Assembly (NCBI GenBank): GCA_024305405.1
Contig: JAKNDB010000068.1
Coordinates: forward strand, 11,207,501-11,271,500
Origin: Dirofilaria immitis
Taxonomy: Eukaryota > Nematoda > Chromadorea > Rhabditida > Onchocercidae
Direction: 5' to 3'
DNA: 64,000 bases
Each line of letters begins with the position of its first letter. Position 1 is the first letter of the stretch. The translations under genes were made by a program, and so were the position numbers. Below are positions 23,182 through 46,094 of this stretch, in pieces. Below the pieces are notes generated by a model that ran no database searches, was not told where the DNA came from, and saw only the letters and a list, made by a program, of their open reading frames with translations.

Positions 23182-25860
23182 CTAAAATTGATCCTATTGA
23201 TATTTTCGAAATATCATTACAAATTTTGGTATTATTTTAAAATTTTTTGCTTCATAGTAGATGAAATTTGAAATTCTGAATCCTTTATTGCTAATTTTTA
23301 TAGGTTATTCTCGAAATGATCCGTTGAATATTGATGCTATAATTAATTTTCAGCGATAAGTAAATACTATAAAGTGAAATTTAATAAAACAAAATGATGA
23401 TATAACATATATTTTGTATATGTGATAGCACCATTTTTCATTTTGATTTATGATTCATTGTTGTTTAGAAATAGGAATATTCAAAATTATTTCATCCTCT
23501 TCCAAATTATAATTTCAAATCAAAAATGATTTAATAAATAAATTTAAGTTTGCAAATTTTTATGCTTTTAATTTTGCTATCAAACAAATGAAAACATAAT
23601 AATCTAATAGATTAAAAATTATTGCATTCAACGATTGGTCAAATATTTAACGGTTAGATATTTTTATCATGATAGTTGAAATAATTCATTTATTCATATT
23701 TTTATCATTTTCTTTTTTATTTTTACCTCTTATCTTATCATTTCCTATCTACTTTTTAATAAGATTCTTTTGCTATATTTTTGATATTTATTTTTTATAA
23801 AACTTTTCTTGTGTTATATATATATATTTTGTTAAAAAAATATTTCACATTTATATATATATAATAATATAAATTAATTCAAATAATTTTAGCTTATATA
23901 CATATGCTGCATTGTTTTTATTTTTCATTTAATATCGCTGATATTTCGATTTCAATTATTTTCTTTATAGAAATAATTAGAATGAATTAATCAAATTTTT
24001 AGCTAGCTAATATTATCTTCAAAAGTGAATATATTTCTAATCAATAATAAATTATATATTAATTGTTTGAAATTAATGAATATTAGAATTTAAACTTTTA
24101 AAATCAAAATTTAAAAAAAAAAAAAAGAAATCGATTTATAGTTGACGATAACAATCCATTGCATTTATTGATGTTACATTCATTGCAACATAAGAATGTC
24201 AATGAACAACGATTACCAGAAAATTGTTGCGATCGTTATGTGATTAGACGTTTGGCCAAATCTACTGATGGGTACTTTTTGACATACATATCAGTCGAAT
24301 CATCCGTAAGTAGCAAAATTGAATTTTTATCTTTGATTATTTTTTATAGATTGTGATGGTAATGAAATTATAAATCATAATAATAAAAATAATTTATTAT
24401 TTATTTATTTTTTAATCACTTAATCAAATCATCGATTTGAGAACTTTTCCAATTAATCATTCAATTGTAGAGTCTTTTTATCATTTGAGAAAATGAATCA
24501 TTTATGAGAAAAAAATTAAAAGAATTAGTTTTTGATAAAAGATTTAATCAATAAATTGTTATAGTATAACAATAGCAGATTTGGAATTATTACGAAAAAC
24601 ATTTATGGAACGATTTGCTAATTGTAAAGAACATTCAGAACGAATTTATGAATTGAAAAGTGCAATTTGTGCTATAAATGAAATTAAAATTTGTTCGTAT
24701 TCTTTTTCTTTTTATAATTTTCGATTTTAATATTTATTGATTTGTTTACTTATTTCTCATTCAAATTATTTAATTATTAATTATGAAATATTGATATCAA
24801 TAAATTTTAATTTTATCTCATAATATCATTATATAATAAATATAAAATAAATTCTTTGCTATCTACATATTACAATCATGAAAATACGCATATTGTAAAC
24901 AGGAAAAAATATATGTTTTAATTAAAATCTCTGAATAGCATTTATAATAACAAATAATATTTGTTATCTGTTGTTTACAATGAATAATTCGGGAAAATGA
25001 TAAATTTTGATGTTTTAGGCTCATGTGATTCTCAGTGGTTAACTCAATATCAATATCTATTAAATTGGTGTTATTGTCAAATAAGATTTATCAGCAATCC
25101 CGCAGAACGATTTCGATTATTTCTTGAAGTTAAAGTATTTAATTTAATTATTCTTTTTATGTTATCATTTATTTAGCTATTTGTTTATTAATATAAATCA
25201 TTTTTGTGTAAAATTAAATTATTTCCTATCTGATTACGTAATTCAATTCAATCCAATTGATCAATAAATCAATGATTCATGTGATGAAATATTTGAGTTT
25301 ATAACAATTCATATAAATTTAAGGAAAAATATCGAAAGATGTTTGAAATGTTAAAAAATGTAGATGATGTTGATAAGCTAACATCATATCTTCACTGGTC
25401 ACAATTATGTTATCAGTATGCAGAACTTGCTGATCGAGAATCGTTATCGTGGAGTATCGACGCAGTTATTAATGCTAAAAATGCATTACTTGGTTGTTCG
25501 ATTATTTCTTACATTTAAATTTTTGTCTTCATATTAATTAATTTTATACACAAATCAAAATTGTTATCAGTCATCTCAATTTTGTAGTTTAATTTAATCT
25601 TTAAAAAATTAAGGATTTTATATTTCCTTGTAAATTCAATTATTTTAGTACCATCATCACGATCATCAACGTTATCCAGTAAAACGAATAATAGCAATGG
25701 ATCATATCGATCATCGATTAGTAATATAAATGGTAATGAACAAATTGAAAGTATAGGAATAGAAAATCAACGACGAGTGAAAATAGCAACTATTGGATTA
25801 ATTCAAAGTAATGTATTAAAAGCTGAAAATATATATGTTTGTTCTTTAAAAAACGATTAA
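23182..25860 (+). CDS. Unidentified helical protein, 3' part of a multi-exon gene
   Basis: Firm exons: 24142-24305, about 24565-24696, 25019-25134, 25324-25492 and 25649-25860 (TAA). Weaker candidates lie upstream at 23182-23228 (KIDPIDIFEISLQIL) and 23304-23359. Readable segments include NPLHLLMLHSLQHKNVNEQR, RKTFMERFANCKEHSERIYE, WLTQYQYLLNWCYCQIRF, SYLHWSQLCYQYAELADRES and a Ser/Asn-rich linker before the C-terminus. Exons 25019-25134, 25324-25492 and 25649-25860 agree in phase (0, then 1). Joining the first two needs one missing base, and the 24696 donor leaves a phase mismatch unless the alternative donor at 24692 is used. The spacing of Tyr, Trp and Leu suggests paired helices of TPR type, but no family is recognised. 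The N-terminus is not located. The presence of several in-phase exons makes a real gene likely. Confidence 0.6.
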
Positions 25861-25930
25861 ATGCAACTTCGTAATATGTGTCAAACAATTTTCAACTATA
25901 TATATCAATTAGACGACCATTATAAGATTA

Positions 25931-25973
25931 TGTGACATAGCGTGACATTACGTGACATTACGTGACATTACGT
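25931..25973. repeat. 10-bp tandem repeat CGTGACATTA
   Basis: Three perfect copies of CGTGACATTA preceded by one diverged copy (TGTGACATAG) and followed by CGTA, beginning 70 bp after the stop codon at 25860, thus probably in its 3' UTR. Each unit contains TGACAT. Confidence 0.9.
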
Positions 25974-26709
25974 ATTCATAAATATTGTCATATTAAAAAT
26001 GTTTAATTTATTAATGATTAATCGAAAATTAATCCATTTTGGTTTTTTTCTTTTGTTTTATCAAATAAATAAATTTAAAATTTTTTTTGAAGAATTCTGA
26101 CTTCCGCCTTCACTTTCAATCTTCTTTTTATTGCTTAAAAAGAATAACAGATGGTATAAATATGAAATGATATTTTAAATAAATAATATAAATTAAATAA
26201 ATTGGATGATTTCTTTTTTGGTTTAAATTTCCGGCATAAATTTATTTAATTGTTAATTTGTTTTGCTAATAATAAATGAGAAATGCAATGAATTGATAAT
26301 TAATTTGATAATTTTGAGAAATTATCAAATTAATCAAAATAATGCAAATAAAATAATTATGAAAAAAGTTAAATGATATATTGTATTTAAATATATCATA
26401 TAAAATAGATAAAAATTATTTTTAATCATAAAATTATTAATTATTTTATTATTGATAAAATTTCAAACGTAACATTAATTCAAAACGAAAAAATAGGAAG
26501 ACGAAGAGATAATATTAATTATTCAAATCAAAATGAAATGATAATAAAGTGATAATTTGTATTATGTTGTTAGAATTATTATAAATTATATTCACTTGAA
26601 ATCTTCCAAAGATTTTAAACATTTGTGAAAAAAATCAAATGTTAAGAAGTGCTGAAACAGAAATTATAATCTGTCTATGCATATATATGTGTGCGTGTAC
26701 ATGTTTGCA

Positions 26710-26712
<3 letters not shown>

Positions 26713-26805
<93 letters not shown>
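26713..26805. repeat. (TG)n microsatellite, about 46 units
   Basis: A nearly perfect TG dinucleotide run of about 92 bp. The open frames across it on both strands (Cys-Val or Thr-His repeats) are repeat translations. Confidence 0.97.
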
Positions 26806-26808
<3 letters not shown>

Positions 26809-27390
26809 ACTACTGTGTGGACGATATGAGAGAGATATGATAATATCATTCATTTTTCTATTCTTATTTTATTATTTATTTCTAAAAATTAATTTCATTT
26901 ATCAATTTATTCGTTATATCATTTATGCATTGAAATAATTAATTTAATTTTACTAAAACAATTTTAGGTTTATTGGATAAAATATCATAAAAATTATTGT
27001 CATAAATATGCATTTTGTTGATTTTACCATTTAAATTACGTAATATTTTTAATAAAAATAAAAAAATCTTGCCAAAATTTTATAAATTATTATTGGAATT
27101 TTTAATTATTAAAAATTAAATTATCAGAATTTTATAATAGTTCTGAGCTTTCTTGGCTTTTTTTTCTTTAATTATATATATTATTAAATTTCGAATTTCT
27201 AATTTATTATGTATATAAATATATAACATAATGAGCGTTTAAGTAATTACTTAGTTAATTTGAGTTAATATTTATAATATTCTAAATGTTAAATCAATTT
27301 CTAATTAAACATTTAATTTTTTCTTCACTTGTTACTTTAAGCTTTATTATGTTTTAATGATCTGAATTAATTTCTTAAATTTATGATAAA

Positions 27391-27462
27391 TTCGATATTA
27401 TCAGCCATATTATATTCGATATTATCAGCCGTATTATATTCGATATTATCAACCATATCATA
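27391..27462. repeat. 24-bp tandem repeat, three units
   Basis: Three units starting TTCGATATTATCAGCCATAT at 27391, 27415 and 27439, with single-base differences between them. Non-coding. Confidence 0.9.
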
Positions 27463-27759
27463 CACTCTTCTTATAATTGTTAAAAATTTCTAAAATATTT
27501 GCAAGCAAATTCAATATTTCAATTATATAATAATAATAAGATATTCAAAGAAATAATAAAAAATATAAAATTTAATTATTGGAAAATTTAAAAAATTAAA
27601 AGCAAAATGTTAATTATAATGAAAAAAAAGATATTTTAAAAGATTTCTACAATTTAATTATTAAATATTTTTCCTTCTTATAACATTTGTTCATTTTAAT
27701 TAATTTCATTATTTATTCAATTAATTCCTCTCAAATCAAATAATATTTATTGCGTATGT

Positions 27760-27791
<32 letters not shown>

Positions 27792-30700
27792 TATGCAAAT
27801 AATTTCTTTTTTAATGTTTCCGTCATATTATCATATCCTCCCTTTTCCATATAAGGATTAAATGCTTTTAATGCAAATAACAAAACGATTTCTTTTCAAA
27901 AACTTCGTGAGAGCATTTTTAAAAAGTTTGTTTATATTTAGCTAACCGAAATATTGATAGATGAAAAGATGTTAGGATAAATTAGGTTGTAATAAATGAG
28001 TCTCATCATCGTTTTCGTCTTTTAGGTTTGATTGCCTTTTCGTCTTTTAGATTTGAAAAATATTCTATTCTGATTTTTGACTTACTATACATCATGTTTA
28101 TCACACTATTTATTCGGATAAGTTTATCAGTCAAATAAGTTAATAAGATTTCTATCTCTTCTTTTCTTTCTGTAATCTATCTGATATCAATGATGGATAA
28201 AAATTTTATTACACAAAAACGAGGAGAAATATCAATAAACGTTCTAAAATTTGAAAATTTTATGCCAATAAAATGATTTAAAAAAGAAAAAAAGCTTATC
28301 AATCAAATGATACAAAAATTATATTTGATATGATTTATTATTGATCTTTGTTTGAAAAAATTTTAAGTAATTATTACTTAATAAGTAATTGATAAGGAAT
28401 AATGATAGTAGTAACAATAATTTCTAATATTTTTGATAGTAATTGGAATGGAAAAGCATTTACTATTTTTGATTTGACATTTTGACATTTCATTTGCTAA
28501 TAATTATTTCCGATTGCTAACAAAATCAAAAAGTTTTTGTCTATATTCAATATTCACAAACAATGCGGATATTCTTAACTTCTTCAAGTCTCTTTTCCTC
28601 TATGCTGCTCGAAAGCATTGAAAAGCCAACTGACATAGTATAGTTGTTTAATCAGGCTTGTATTTTTAAATGATGCCATAGTTGCTGTCACTTTTTGACA
28701 TGACCAAGAGCGATTAGTTTAAATTTTCAAAGATTATTTCATGATAATTCTAGCGAAATTTATGATGCATTCATTTTTCCGCAACAAATTATGCTTTTTT
28801 TTAAACTTAATAATTGTAATTTAAATGATTAATCAATCATTTTACGTTAAGAATTATTATCAACGTTATTTAAAAGTTTTAATTAAAATTTAACTTTTTA
28901 ACTGTTAAGATAAAAAGGTAGATAGCCAAAAACTGATAAAAAGAATGAAATAAAAAATTTAATTTAAATAATTTCTAATTTGTTGTCACGAAGAAGCCAT
29001 AATGCTATTTGAGTAAAGAAATGTTAGAACTAAAATGCCAAAAGAAAAGTTTTTTTGAAGAAATAACGAAACGAAGTCTTTTCTCTTTTTTTTACTTTCA
29101 TCTTATTTATTTTTTGGCGTATATTTTTAGAATAATACAAAAGATTATTTGAACTTTTTGAAAATATTGATTTATCATATACAGTTTTGTATAGGCTATT
29201 TTTTGTTAATTTTCAACGATATGATTATATACAAAAATAAATTTTTAAAATTTATTTCTATCAATAATTCGTGATATATCTCAAGAATAAATAAATACCT
29301 AACTTAATATATTCATTAATTAATTATCAAATTGTTAGTTTAAACTAATCGTAGAGATGATGTTAACGCTCTTGACTAATATAGTAATAAATTTTATTTC
29401 TATATTTTGTATTATTTAAATTCCAATAATAAAAATAATTTCTAATACTTTGAAAACTATAAAAATGATTGAAAATTAATTAAATCTAAAATTTTTACTT
29501 CAAAAATAGAGTCGAAATCTGCAAAATCCATAAAATTTTGGCCAAATATTCGTTAAAAAGTTATAACTTGTTTGTCTGAGAAGAAGTTATTCATTTTTTG
29601 ATGCCATCTGTCTAAAACAATAAAAAAAGAATTAGTTGAATGATAATTGGTGATTAGTTGGAAATGATAAGCTTGACAAATATGATAAATTGATTGCTAA
29701 TTAAAGAATTATAACTGATGTGAAACATATGTTCGTGAAATTACATCTTCCACTTTGCTCATCTTGAATTTCAAGTATTCGAAATTCATTGCAATCATCT
29801 TTGATTTACACTTTTCATTATTTCTTAAAAGCCATTATTTTGATTCCAATTCTGAAATAATTAACTGAATTGTAATTTTGAGAAGAAAAATTTGAATAAT
29901 TAAATTTTATTCGATCTAATAACTATCATTTTAATTTCGTTTAGCATTTTATATTTATTGTCGATTTTTTAAGATTGAATTGCTTCAATTTTAGTTATAA
30001 AATTTCAAATGAAATTATTTTTATTCAATCCCTAAGAAATGAATATTAATTATGGATTATTTATGGAATATATAACTTTATTAAAATAGATATTATATTT
30101 AATAATAATATCATTTATCCTTTTTATTCATCGCAACGCTTTCATTTCTGAAATAAATTTAGTTTTTCATCCCAATAAATTATTATTATTCAAATATAAA
30201 ATAGAAATTTTTATAATATATTAAACTTAATAAAATGATACAACATCAAAGTATAAAAGGAATATACGATGAGAAATTTTTCATCCCTCAATAAATTTAA
30301 TATTCTTTATCTTAATTAATATAATATTTAAATTAATCAATGGCATATCAAAAGAGTAAGAAAAGTAAAAAATAAATCGATCAATTTGAAGATAAATTAA
30401 TGAGATTATCAGTTGTTTCATATTTCTGAATGACTAATTGTTTCTTATTTCTAAATAATCAGTCGCTATTTTTGAAATGAAAAGAGGTGAAATATATATC
30501 GATATTTTATGAATTTATTTAATGCGAGAATGAAATGAGTGAATAGGATGAGCATAGAAATAATTAAAAAGCAAAAATGAAAAAATTTATTAAATAAAAT
30601 TGGTATAATTTCATTTTTGCCATAATTCATTTTTCTTTTTCTGTTTAATACCATTAAAAAAACAAAAAGAAAAAAGAGAATTTTTGTTCATTAACTTTAT

Positions 30701-32917
30701 TCGAGCATAATTAAATTTTAATTGTTATCATTCCTTTTTTATCAATTTGATAATTCATATTGTTTAATATAATTTTTTCATATTATATTTAAAATATAAT
30801 TCCAAACTTTTCTGTTGTTTAATTTTTAATTAAAAATTTTTATATTTTTTAAAATTATTAAATCCATTCGTTATATGTTATATAAATAAAACGAATGGTA
30901 TATTAGATAGAAATGATGTTAGCAAGTTTTCGCTAATAAAAACTAACATTTCTAAAAATTTTTCTTTCTTTCTTTCTCTCTCTTTCCCTCTCTATTTCAC
31001 TCTTCAGTAGAAGCAAAAATTTGAAATTAATCGGAAAATAATCTCATTATTGATTTAGCAATATTTATAAACAAAATATGACGATATGCAAATGAATGTC
31101 TTAATAATAATAGTTCTTTCTCATATATTTAATTAATTCCTTGAACATAATAACGAATTAATTAGATGTTAAACAATTATTTTAAAACATTTTATAGCAA
31201 AAATATGAAAGATAACAGAAAAAGAAATTTCTCTTCTAATTATCTTATTAACAGTTTATAGAGATAATTTGATAAATTATGTATATTGATAGAATATTCC
31301 TTGGTGATAAGTAGCATTAGTTGTTGAAATAATAATTTTATATTCCTTCTTCATATGTTGTTATTAAATTGATTGCATATTTTGAGCGAGAATAAAAATA
31401 ATATTACATTGTAAAATGTAAAATATATTAGTTGAAAAAGAATATATCATATCTTTATCATTTCATATCATAGTAACAAAAAAAATCTGCACAATTTTTA
31501 TTTTGATGTGAACATATTATTCCGTGAATGAGCTATTAGTAGCAGTTATTTTGAATCAATTTGGAAATCTTTCTTAATATTTAAATTATTTATTAGTTAT
31601 TATTGTGAGGATTATAAAACGTTAAATCAATTATTATTTTCTGTGAAGTTGAAAATGTTTATAATTTAAATAGTTTAGTAGTAATTATTTTATAAATAAT
31701 TAAAATTGGATGATATAAAAGTGTGGATCATAATTAGAACTTAATTAGAAAGCTTTTATTTAATTTAAATCTGCAGTTATATTATTTGTTGAGATGAAAT
31801 TTATAGAAATAACTACTAATTGAAGACGGTAATCATGGACATGATATTTATGATACTATAATATACAGTAATTGAAATAACTGAGGATGGTATGGTATTG
31901 GTAAAATGATATTTCATAACAGCATCTATAAATATATAGTATTCAGAATGATATCTATCAACGTAGCATTTAAGAGACTATATTTATAAATTGAAGTAAG
32001 AATTAAAAAGAGGAAATCAGAAGTAGTAAAATGCTACATCTGATGATACAGCGGTGTGTTGAGATCATAAAGAACAGTTGTTGAAGGATAATTTATTTAT
32101 TGTTATTCATCGAGAAAAAAAAAGTTGAAAAAGTTGATAAATATTTTTGTTGCTTACCCAATTTTTGTTACTATTCGTTTGCTTTGCTTCAAAAAAATTT
32201 TGAAATTTGTCAATTTTATCCTTTTTTATTGCCTTTTAAAGTTCGAAATAGTACAATCGAAGAAATTTTCTAATAGTTAAAAATGAATTTTCATTCCTAA
32301 AATGAAAATTTAAAAGGACTAAGTTTGTTTAAGAAAAAAAAAGAATCGACTAATGTTTTTTTGATGTAAACTATTATTTCAATTTGAATGCTATGTTATG
32401 TAATATATTTCATATATATTCGTATTGAAAGAGTCGTAAATAAATATTCTTGAAGTTGATAATATTTTAATTTAAGAAATTTAAGCTAACATCTGATGTC
32501 GAAATATTTTGCTATTCAAAAAATTATCATCAAACGATGAGAAAATTCTGTAAGTTCCATTATTTTTTTCTTTCTTTATTTTTTATTCTTTTTAAATAGA
32601 GAAAATATTTTTAATTTATTCATAAAATGAATGCATATTATTTTAAAGACATCTTTGAAATAACAAAGAAAATCTATTAAGCAATAAGAGATAGAAAATA
32701 TACATCAAATACGTCAAATTAAATATTAAAAATCTATTCCATTACGATATTACTATTACAATGGATGTAGAAGTTAACAGAGAATGATACCATATATGTT
32801 AACCGATACATTTTAAAGATATGAATGATATTTTACAAATTCTAAAACTTTATTCATACTTTCTATTTATTCATTATTAAATTTTAATTAAAAAAGAACA
32901 CACTTATCAAATTTCAG

Positions 32918-42211
<9,294 letters not shown>

Positions 42212-42910
42212 TATAAAAAAAGTAAATTTTTTTGTTACGAAAATATTAAATTATCATTGCTATATGAATACGTGTATTGATAATGAAAGATTAAACAAAT
42301 TTAGAAATAGTACAAAACGCAAAGAAAGAAGGAGAGAAGCATAATTGTTGCAGAAATTTTTATTATCACAAAAATTTATTTAAATATGAAAGAAGATTGG
42401 TAAATTTAATCATAAAATGTCAATAAAATTTATTTATGCAAAAATTACAATCATAAATTATAATCCTTTAAAGGAATCAATTTAATCATTATCATTGTTA
42501 AATTTGCATTTAGAAAAAAACTAAGAGCCAAATAAAACAAAATAATTAAAGAAAAATAAAAAATTTCCCAAAACTTTACTAAACAATCGAATTAGTAATA
42601 GAATGGTTTGTATGAATACTTTTTGAAATAATGTAATTACTGTAAATATCATAATAAATAAATATATTAATGAGCTGAAGATTATTTATATTTCGCTCAT
42701 TTGATTTATATGATAACTGATACTATTTTATTTATTTACCACATTTTCCTTTTATTTCCTTTTGTTTTCTTGCTTATATTTATTCCATCATTTCGATTTA
42801 TTTCAAAATTTCTAGCTGGAAAATCCTAAAATAATACCAAACTATTACTTTCTTTCATTATAAAATATAATATAAATAAAAAAATATGAATAAAAAAATA
42901 ATGAATTAAT
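42212..42910. other. Intergenic between convergent genes
   Basis: About 700 bp of AT-rich DNA holding both 3' ends: the TRPC channel stops at 42211 on plus and the scramblase stops at 42911 on minus. AATAAA-like hexamers occur on both strands but are too common here to be assigned. Nothing else seen. Confidence 0.6.
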
Positions 42911-45778
42911 CTAATTGTACTTACACAATATCATATAAATATGAAACTTACATTTAAAATTTGCAATAAGAAAAAGTGCTCCAAGGAGAAGTATTTTATC
43001 TCTTGCAGTAGTATTTCGTCGAACTAAAATATGATTTATTTTTTTTTAATTTTGAAATGCAAAATTTACTAAATTTTTCGTTCACAGGAAAGAAAATTTA
43101 AATAAATTAAGAAGAAATCATGGAAGTTTGCTAACATGAGATATTGAAATTGTCAATAGCTAAAAGTTTATCATTCGTTTCTGTCCATTCTTTTATGATA
43201 ATACCAATAAGAATATTCTTGTCTGCTGTTATCACCTGATAATTGCGTAATAATCATCCCGTAATTTCATATTACCATTTTAATGTAGCATATACTATTT
43301 TTTGGAATTTAAATTTCAAATTGAAATAAAACTTTCTTCGAGTCATTATCGTTGGCTATTTCTGATGGTTTTAATACTTCTTTTCCGTATCAAAGTATCA
43401 CGGAGAATTATTAAAACATCATATTAATATATTAATATGAAAGAATCAAAAAATATACTTCATACTGTATATCACAACAACGACGAGCAAAATAATTGAA
43501 GTTGTTAATAGTACCAATAACGAAATATTTTAGATTTCCTTCTGCATCCTTTACTTGATAATAAGGTCTAATGAAATTAATTTGCTGAACAACTGCACCT
43601 ATAACTTACTCAATAATCAATTATTACATATCAACTGTAATAAAATAATTAGTTACTGTAACTACAATAGTCAGATTTTGTTTCACGAGTTTTCTACAGT
43701 AATCAGCGTTACTAACTAATAATTCAATTGTAAATTTGTTAGAATGTTATAAGTTCCACAAAAATTTCAATTCAATATTAATATTAACACCTGGCAAACA
43801 GACCGATAATAGATCCTGGTGGTGATTCAATTATAATCTGGTGAGAATTACTGGTTGAAAATATGCAGCATACTGGATAGGTACCACATCGACCGCCAAA
43901 AAACTTGAACATGTTAATAACTTTTCCATTCTTATCACTTCCTGAATTATGCAATTGTTATATGTATCAAGGAAATATTACGTTACGTAAAGTTAATGAA
44001 ACGAATTATCTGTTGAAATTTTTATATAAACGTAAAAGGATGTTGGGAGTCGGCAACCTAAATTGAATATATTTAAAGTAAAAAATAAAAATTAAGTTAA
44101 AAAAATTTTAGAAATATTATTTTGAGATCTAATCACTGATTCATTTTCTTCAAATGTATCAGTAATATTAATTTAAAAATATTATAACAAATATATCTTA
44201 TAAAAAAGATGAAAACTTAGAGCCTACTTGTCCAATAGATGTAGTAAAATGTAACTTGGAACATTTTTCTGTCTTACAATCACATTGACACATATTGTTT
44301 GATGCTTCAAATACATGATAAATCTGGAATTTCAAATTGCAATTTTTTTAGTAACTTTTTGATATTAGTAATTTAAATGTTAAATTTATTTCAGAATGAA
44401 ATTATCATTTATTGATAATAAAAATGGAAAGAGCCAAATAAAACTTTAAAAAAGTTGAGAAACTTAAAAAATTTACTATTAGATAACAATTAATACCATA
44501 ACACTATTGAAATAAGGAATATTAATTCCAATATTTAAAAAAATAAATATTTCAAGATTATAAGTAATTTAAAGTTTGGATTATTTCATGCCAATTTCCA
44601 AATATTTCATATTATTGCCATTATTAATATGATAAATTTCTCATGTTTTGATACTAAAAATACTTTTATGCCTTCCTCTTATCAAAAAAAAAAAAGAAAG
44701 AAATGGAAATTGATGAATGAAATTAAAAATTACTAATTTTCCTTCGTCATCTTGAACAACATATCGATTCTTTTTAAGGAAATCGAGAAATGTATCCAAT
44801 GTACTAGAATGCTACAATGAATAATTTAACAAAACGGCAATTTTTAATTTATGTTTTATTTAAATTTAATAATTTAAATTTTATTTTGTGCCATATTTAG
44901 CTGTATAAAAATTATATCCTTTTTAGAGTGCTAAATTGCATGTAAGGCAAATTTTCTCGAAAATTTTGAAAAATTCAAATTCTTTAAAATAATTGGAAAA
45001 ATTTTAAAACTTGAGAATGAAATCAATGACCTGTCGAATGTAAAATTGTGTGAAAGGTTCAAGTTTTAATAAGTTAATATGTTTATTTGTTAATGATAAA
45101 TGATCAACTGCGAATTCATCAACAGTAGTCCTTTTATCGTGATACATTGGTTTCTCTTCTAAAGTATATTCAAATAATCCAGCGATAAATAACATTTGTG
45201 TAAAATATATTAAAATATGATAGAAAGAAAGTTGCACCATTTCTATTAACAATTTGATCATTGATTAAATTTGATATTTTGGCATTTTTGAAAAAATTTA
45301 TTTGTGGATAAGGTTGTTCAGTAATAGCAATAGATGAAATAGATGCAAAATATTCCGATTTCGAATTTGAATTATCATTTTCCGACAAATATTCCATATC
45401 TGTATCATTTCCAGAATTACTTTTAATCCGATTATTCTCTTCTTCATCATAACTTTCTGCAACTTAAATTTTCTTCTATATAAGGAAACTATTTAATAGT
45501 TAGAATTTTTTCTAATTCTCTTTTACAATTAATAGGATCCATTTTTCATATTATTCCATCAATTAAATGCTCATCCGAGGAAATAATGAGTGATGGATGA
45601 TATAGGCAATTTCATATCATTATAGAAATTTCCAGATCTGCAAACATCAAACATGAATTATCTCATATAACCGACAAAATGGAAATATTCCTCCTATCAG
45701 TACAAAAATTCTCTATCAGGTGCAATCGAGTAATATCTTCACCTTCAACTTGTACAGTTTTCTCTTTGACATTATCTT
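42911..45778 (-). CDS. Divergent phospholipid scramblase (PLSCR family)
   Basis: Read on minus; exons 45743-45778, 45238-45456, 45031-45158, 44734-44811, 44228-44323, 44003-44057, 43791-43937 or 43941, 43459-43598, 43136-43235, 42911-43023. About 370 codons visible. After an acidic Asn/Ser-rich N-terminus come NRYVVQDDEGKL and IYHVFEASN (family: NKYxxKNxxGQxIYFAxE), a Cys cluster CQCDCKTEKC, HPFTF, VCCIF, QIIIESPPGSIIGLFAR (family: EVQAPPGxxIGxV), KDAEGN, CCDIQYEVIT, ILIGIIIKEWTETNDKLLAI, DNF, and a C-terminal hydrophobic helix ILLLGALFLIANF. PLSCR proteins are membrane-associated and move phospholipids between leaflets or act in signalling. The calcium loop keeps DNF but not the later acidic residues. 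One base seems missing near 44025-44035, and the 43791/43598 junction is out of phase. The upstream start is not certain; the frame at 46095-46601 may or may not belong to it. Confidence 0.8.
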
Positions 45779-46094
45779 CTGAGTAACACCGTTGATACAA
45801 TCAATAAATATATAGGAATAATGTTGATAATAAATAAAATTTGTTGAAATTATTAAATTTACATATTTTTTTATCCTTGAAATTTGTATACCAATGTATT
45901 TATATTAAAGGACTTCTTAATATAAGCTGAGCATTCACATATTATATTCATAACATTCACATATTAGAGTTCATGATGGATTTGTTGTCGATTTTAATCA
46001 AAAATATATACGTTAGTTTGCATATGTACATGCATGTACTATGCAGCTATGCTTGCATATGATGGAAATATATATTAAACAAAAATAAAATCAA

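Larger units (their letters stand above)
25861..32917. other. 7-kb intergenic or intronic stretch
   Basis: Very AT-rich sequence between the unidentified gene and the first recognisable channel exon. It contains 10-bp tandem repeats (25931-25973), a (TG)n tract, three 24-bp tandem units (27391-27462) and a TA run (about 27772-27791). The 5' exon or exons of the TRPC channel must lie here or further upstream, but I could not identify them. No other exon or RNA gene seen. Confidence 0.5.

Noticed and set aside
26635..26938. Open frames of Cys-Val and Thr-His repeats on both strands
   Set aside because: They are the (TG)n tract read in different frames.
45004..45261. Minus ORF starting MIKLLIEM, 85 codons, as a separate gene
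   Set aside because: Its first part is an intron of the scramblase gene (donor at 45238, acceptor at 45158); only the part from 45158 to 45031 is exon.
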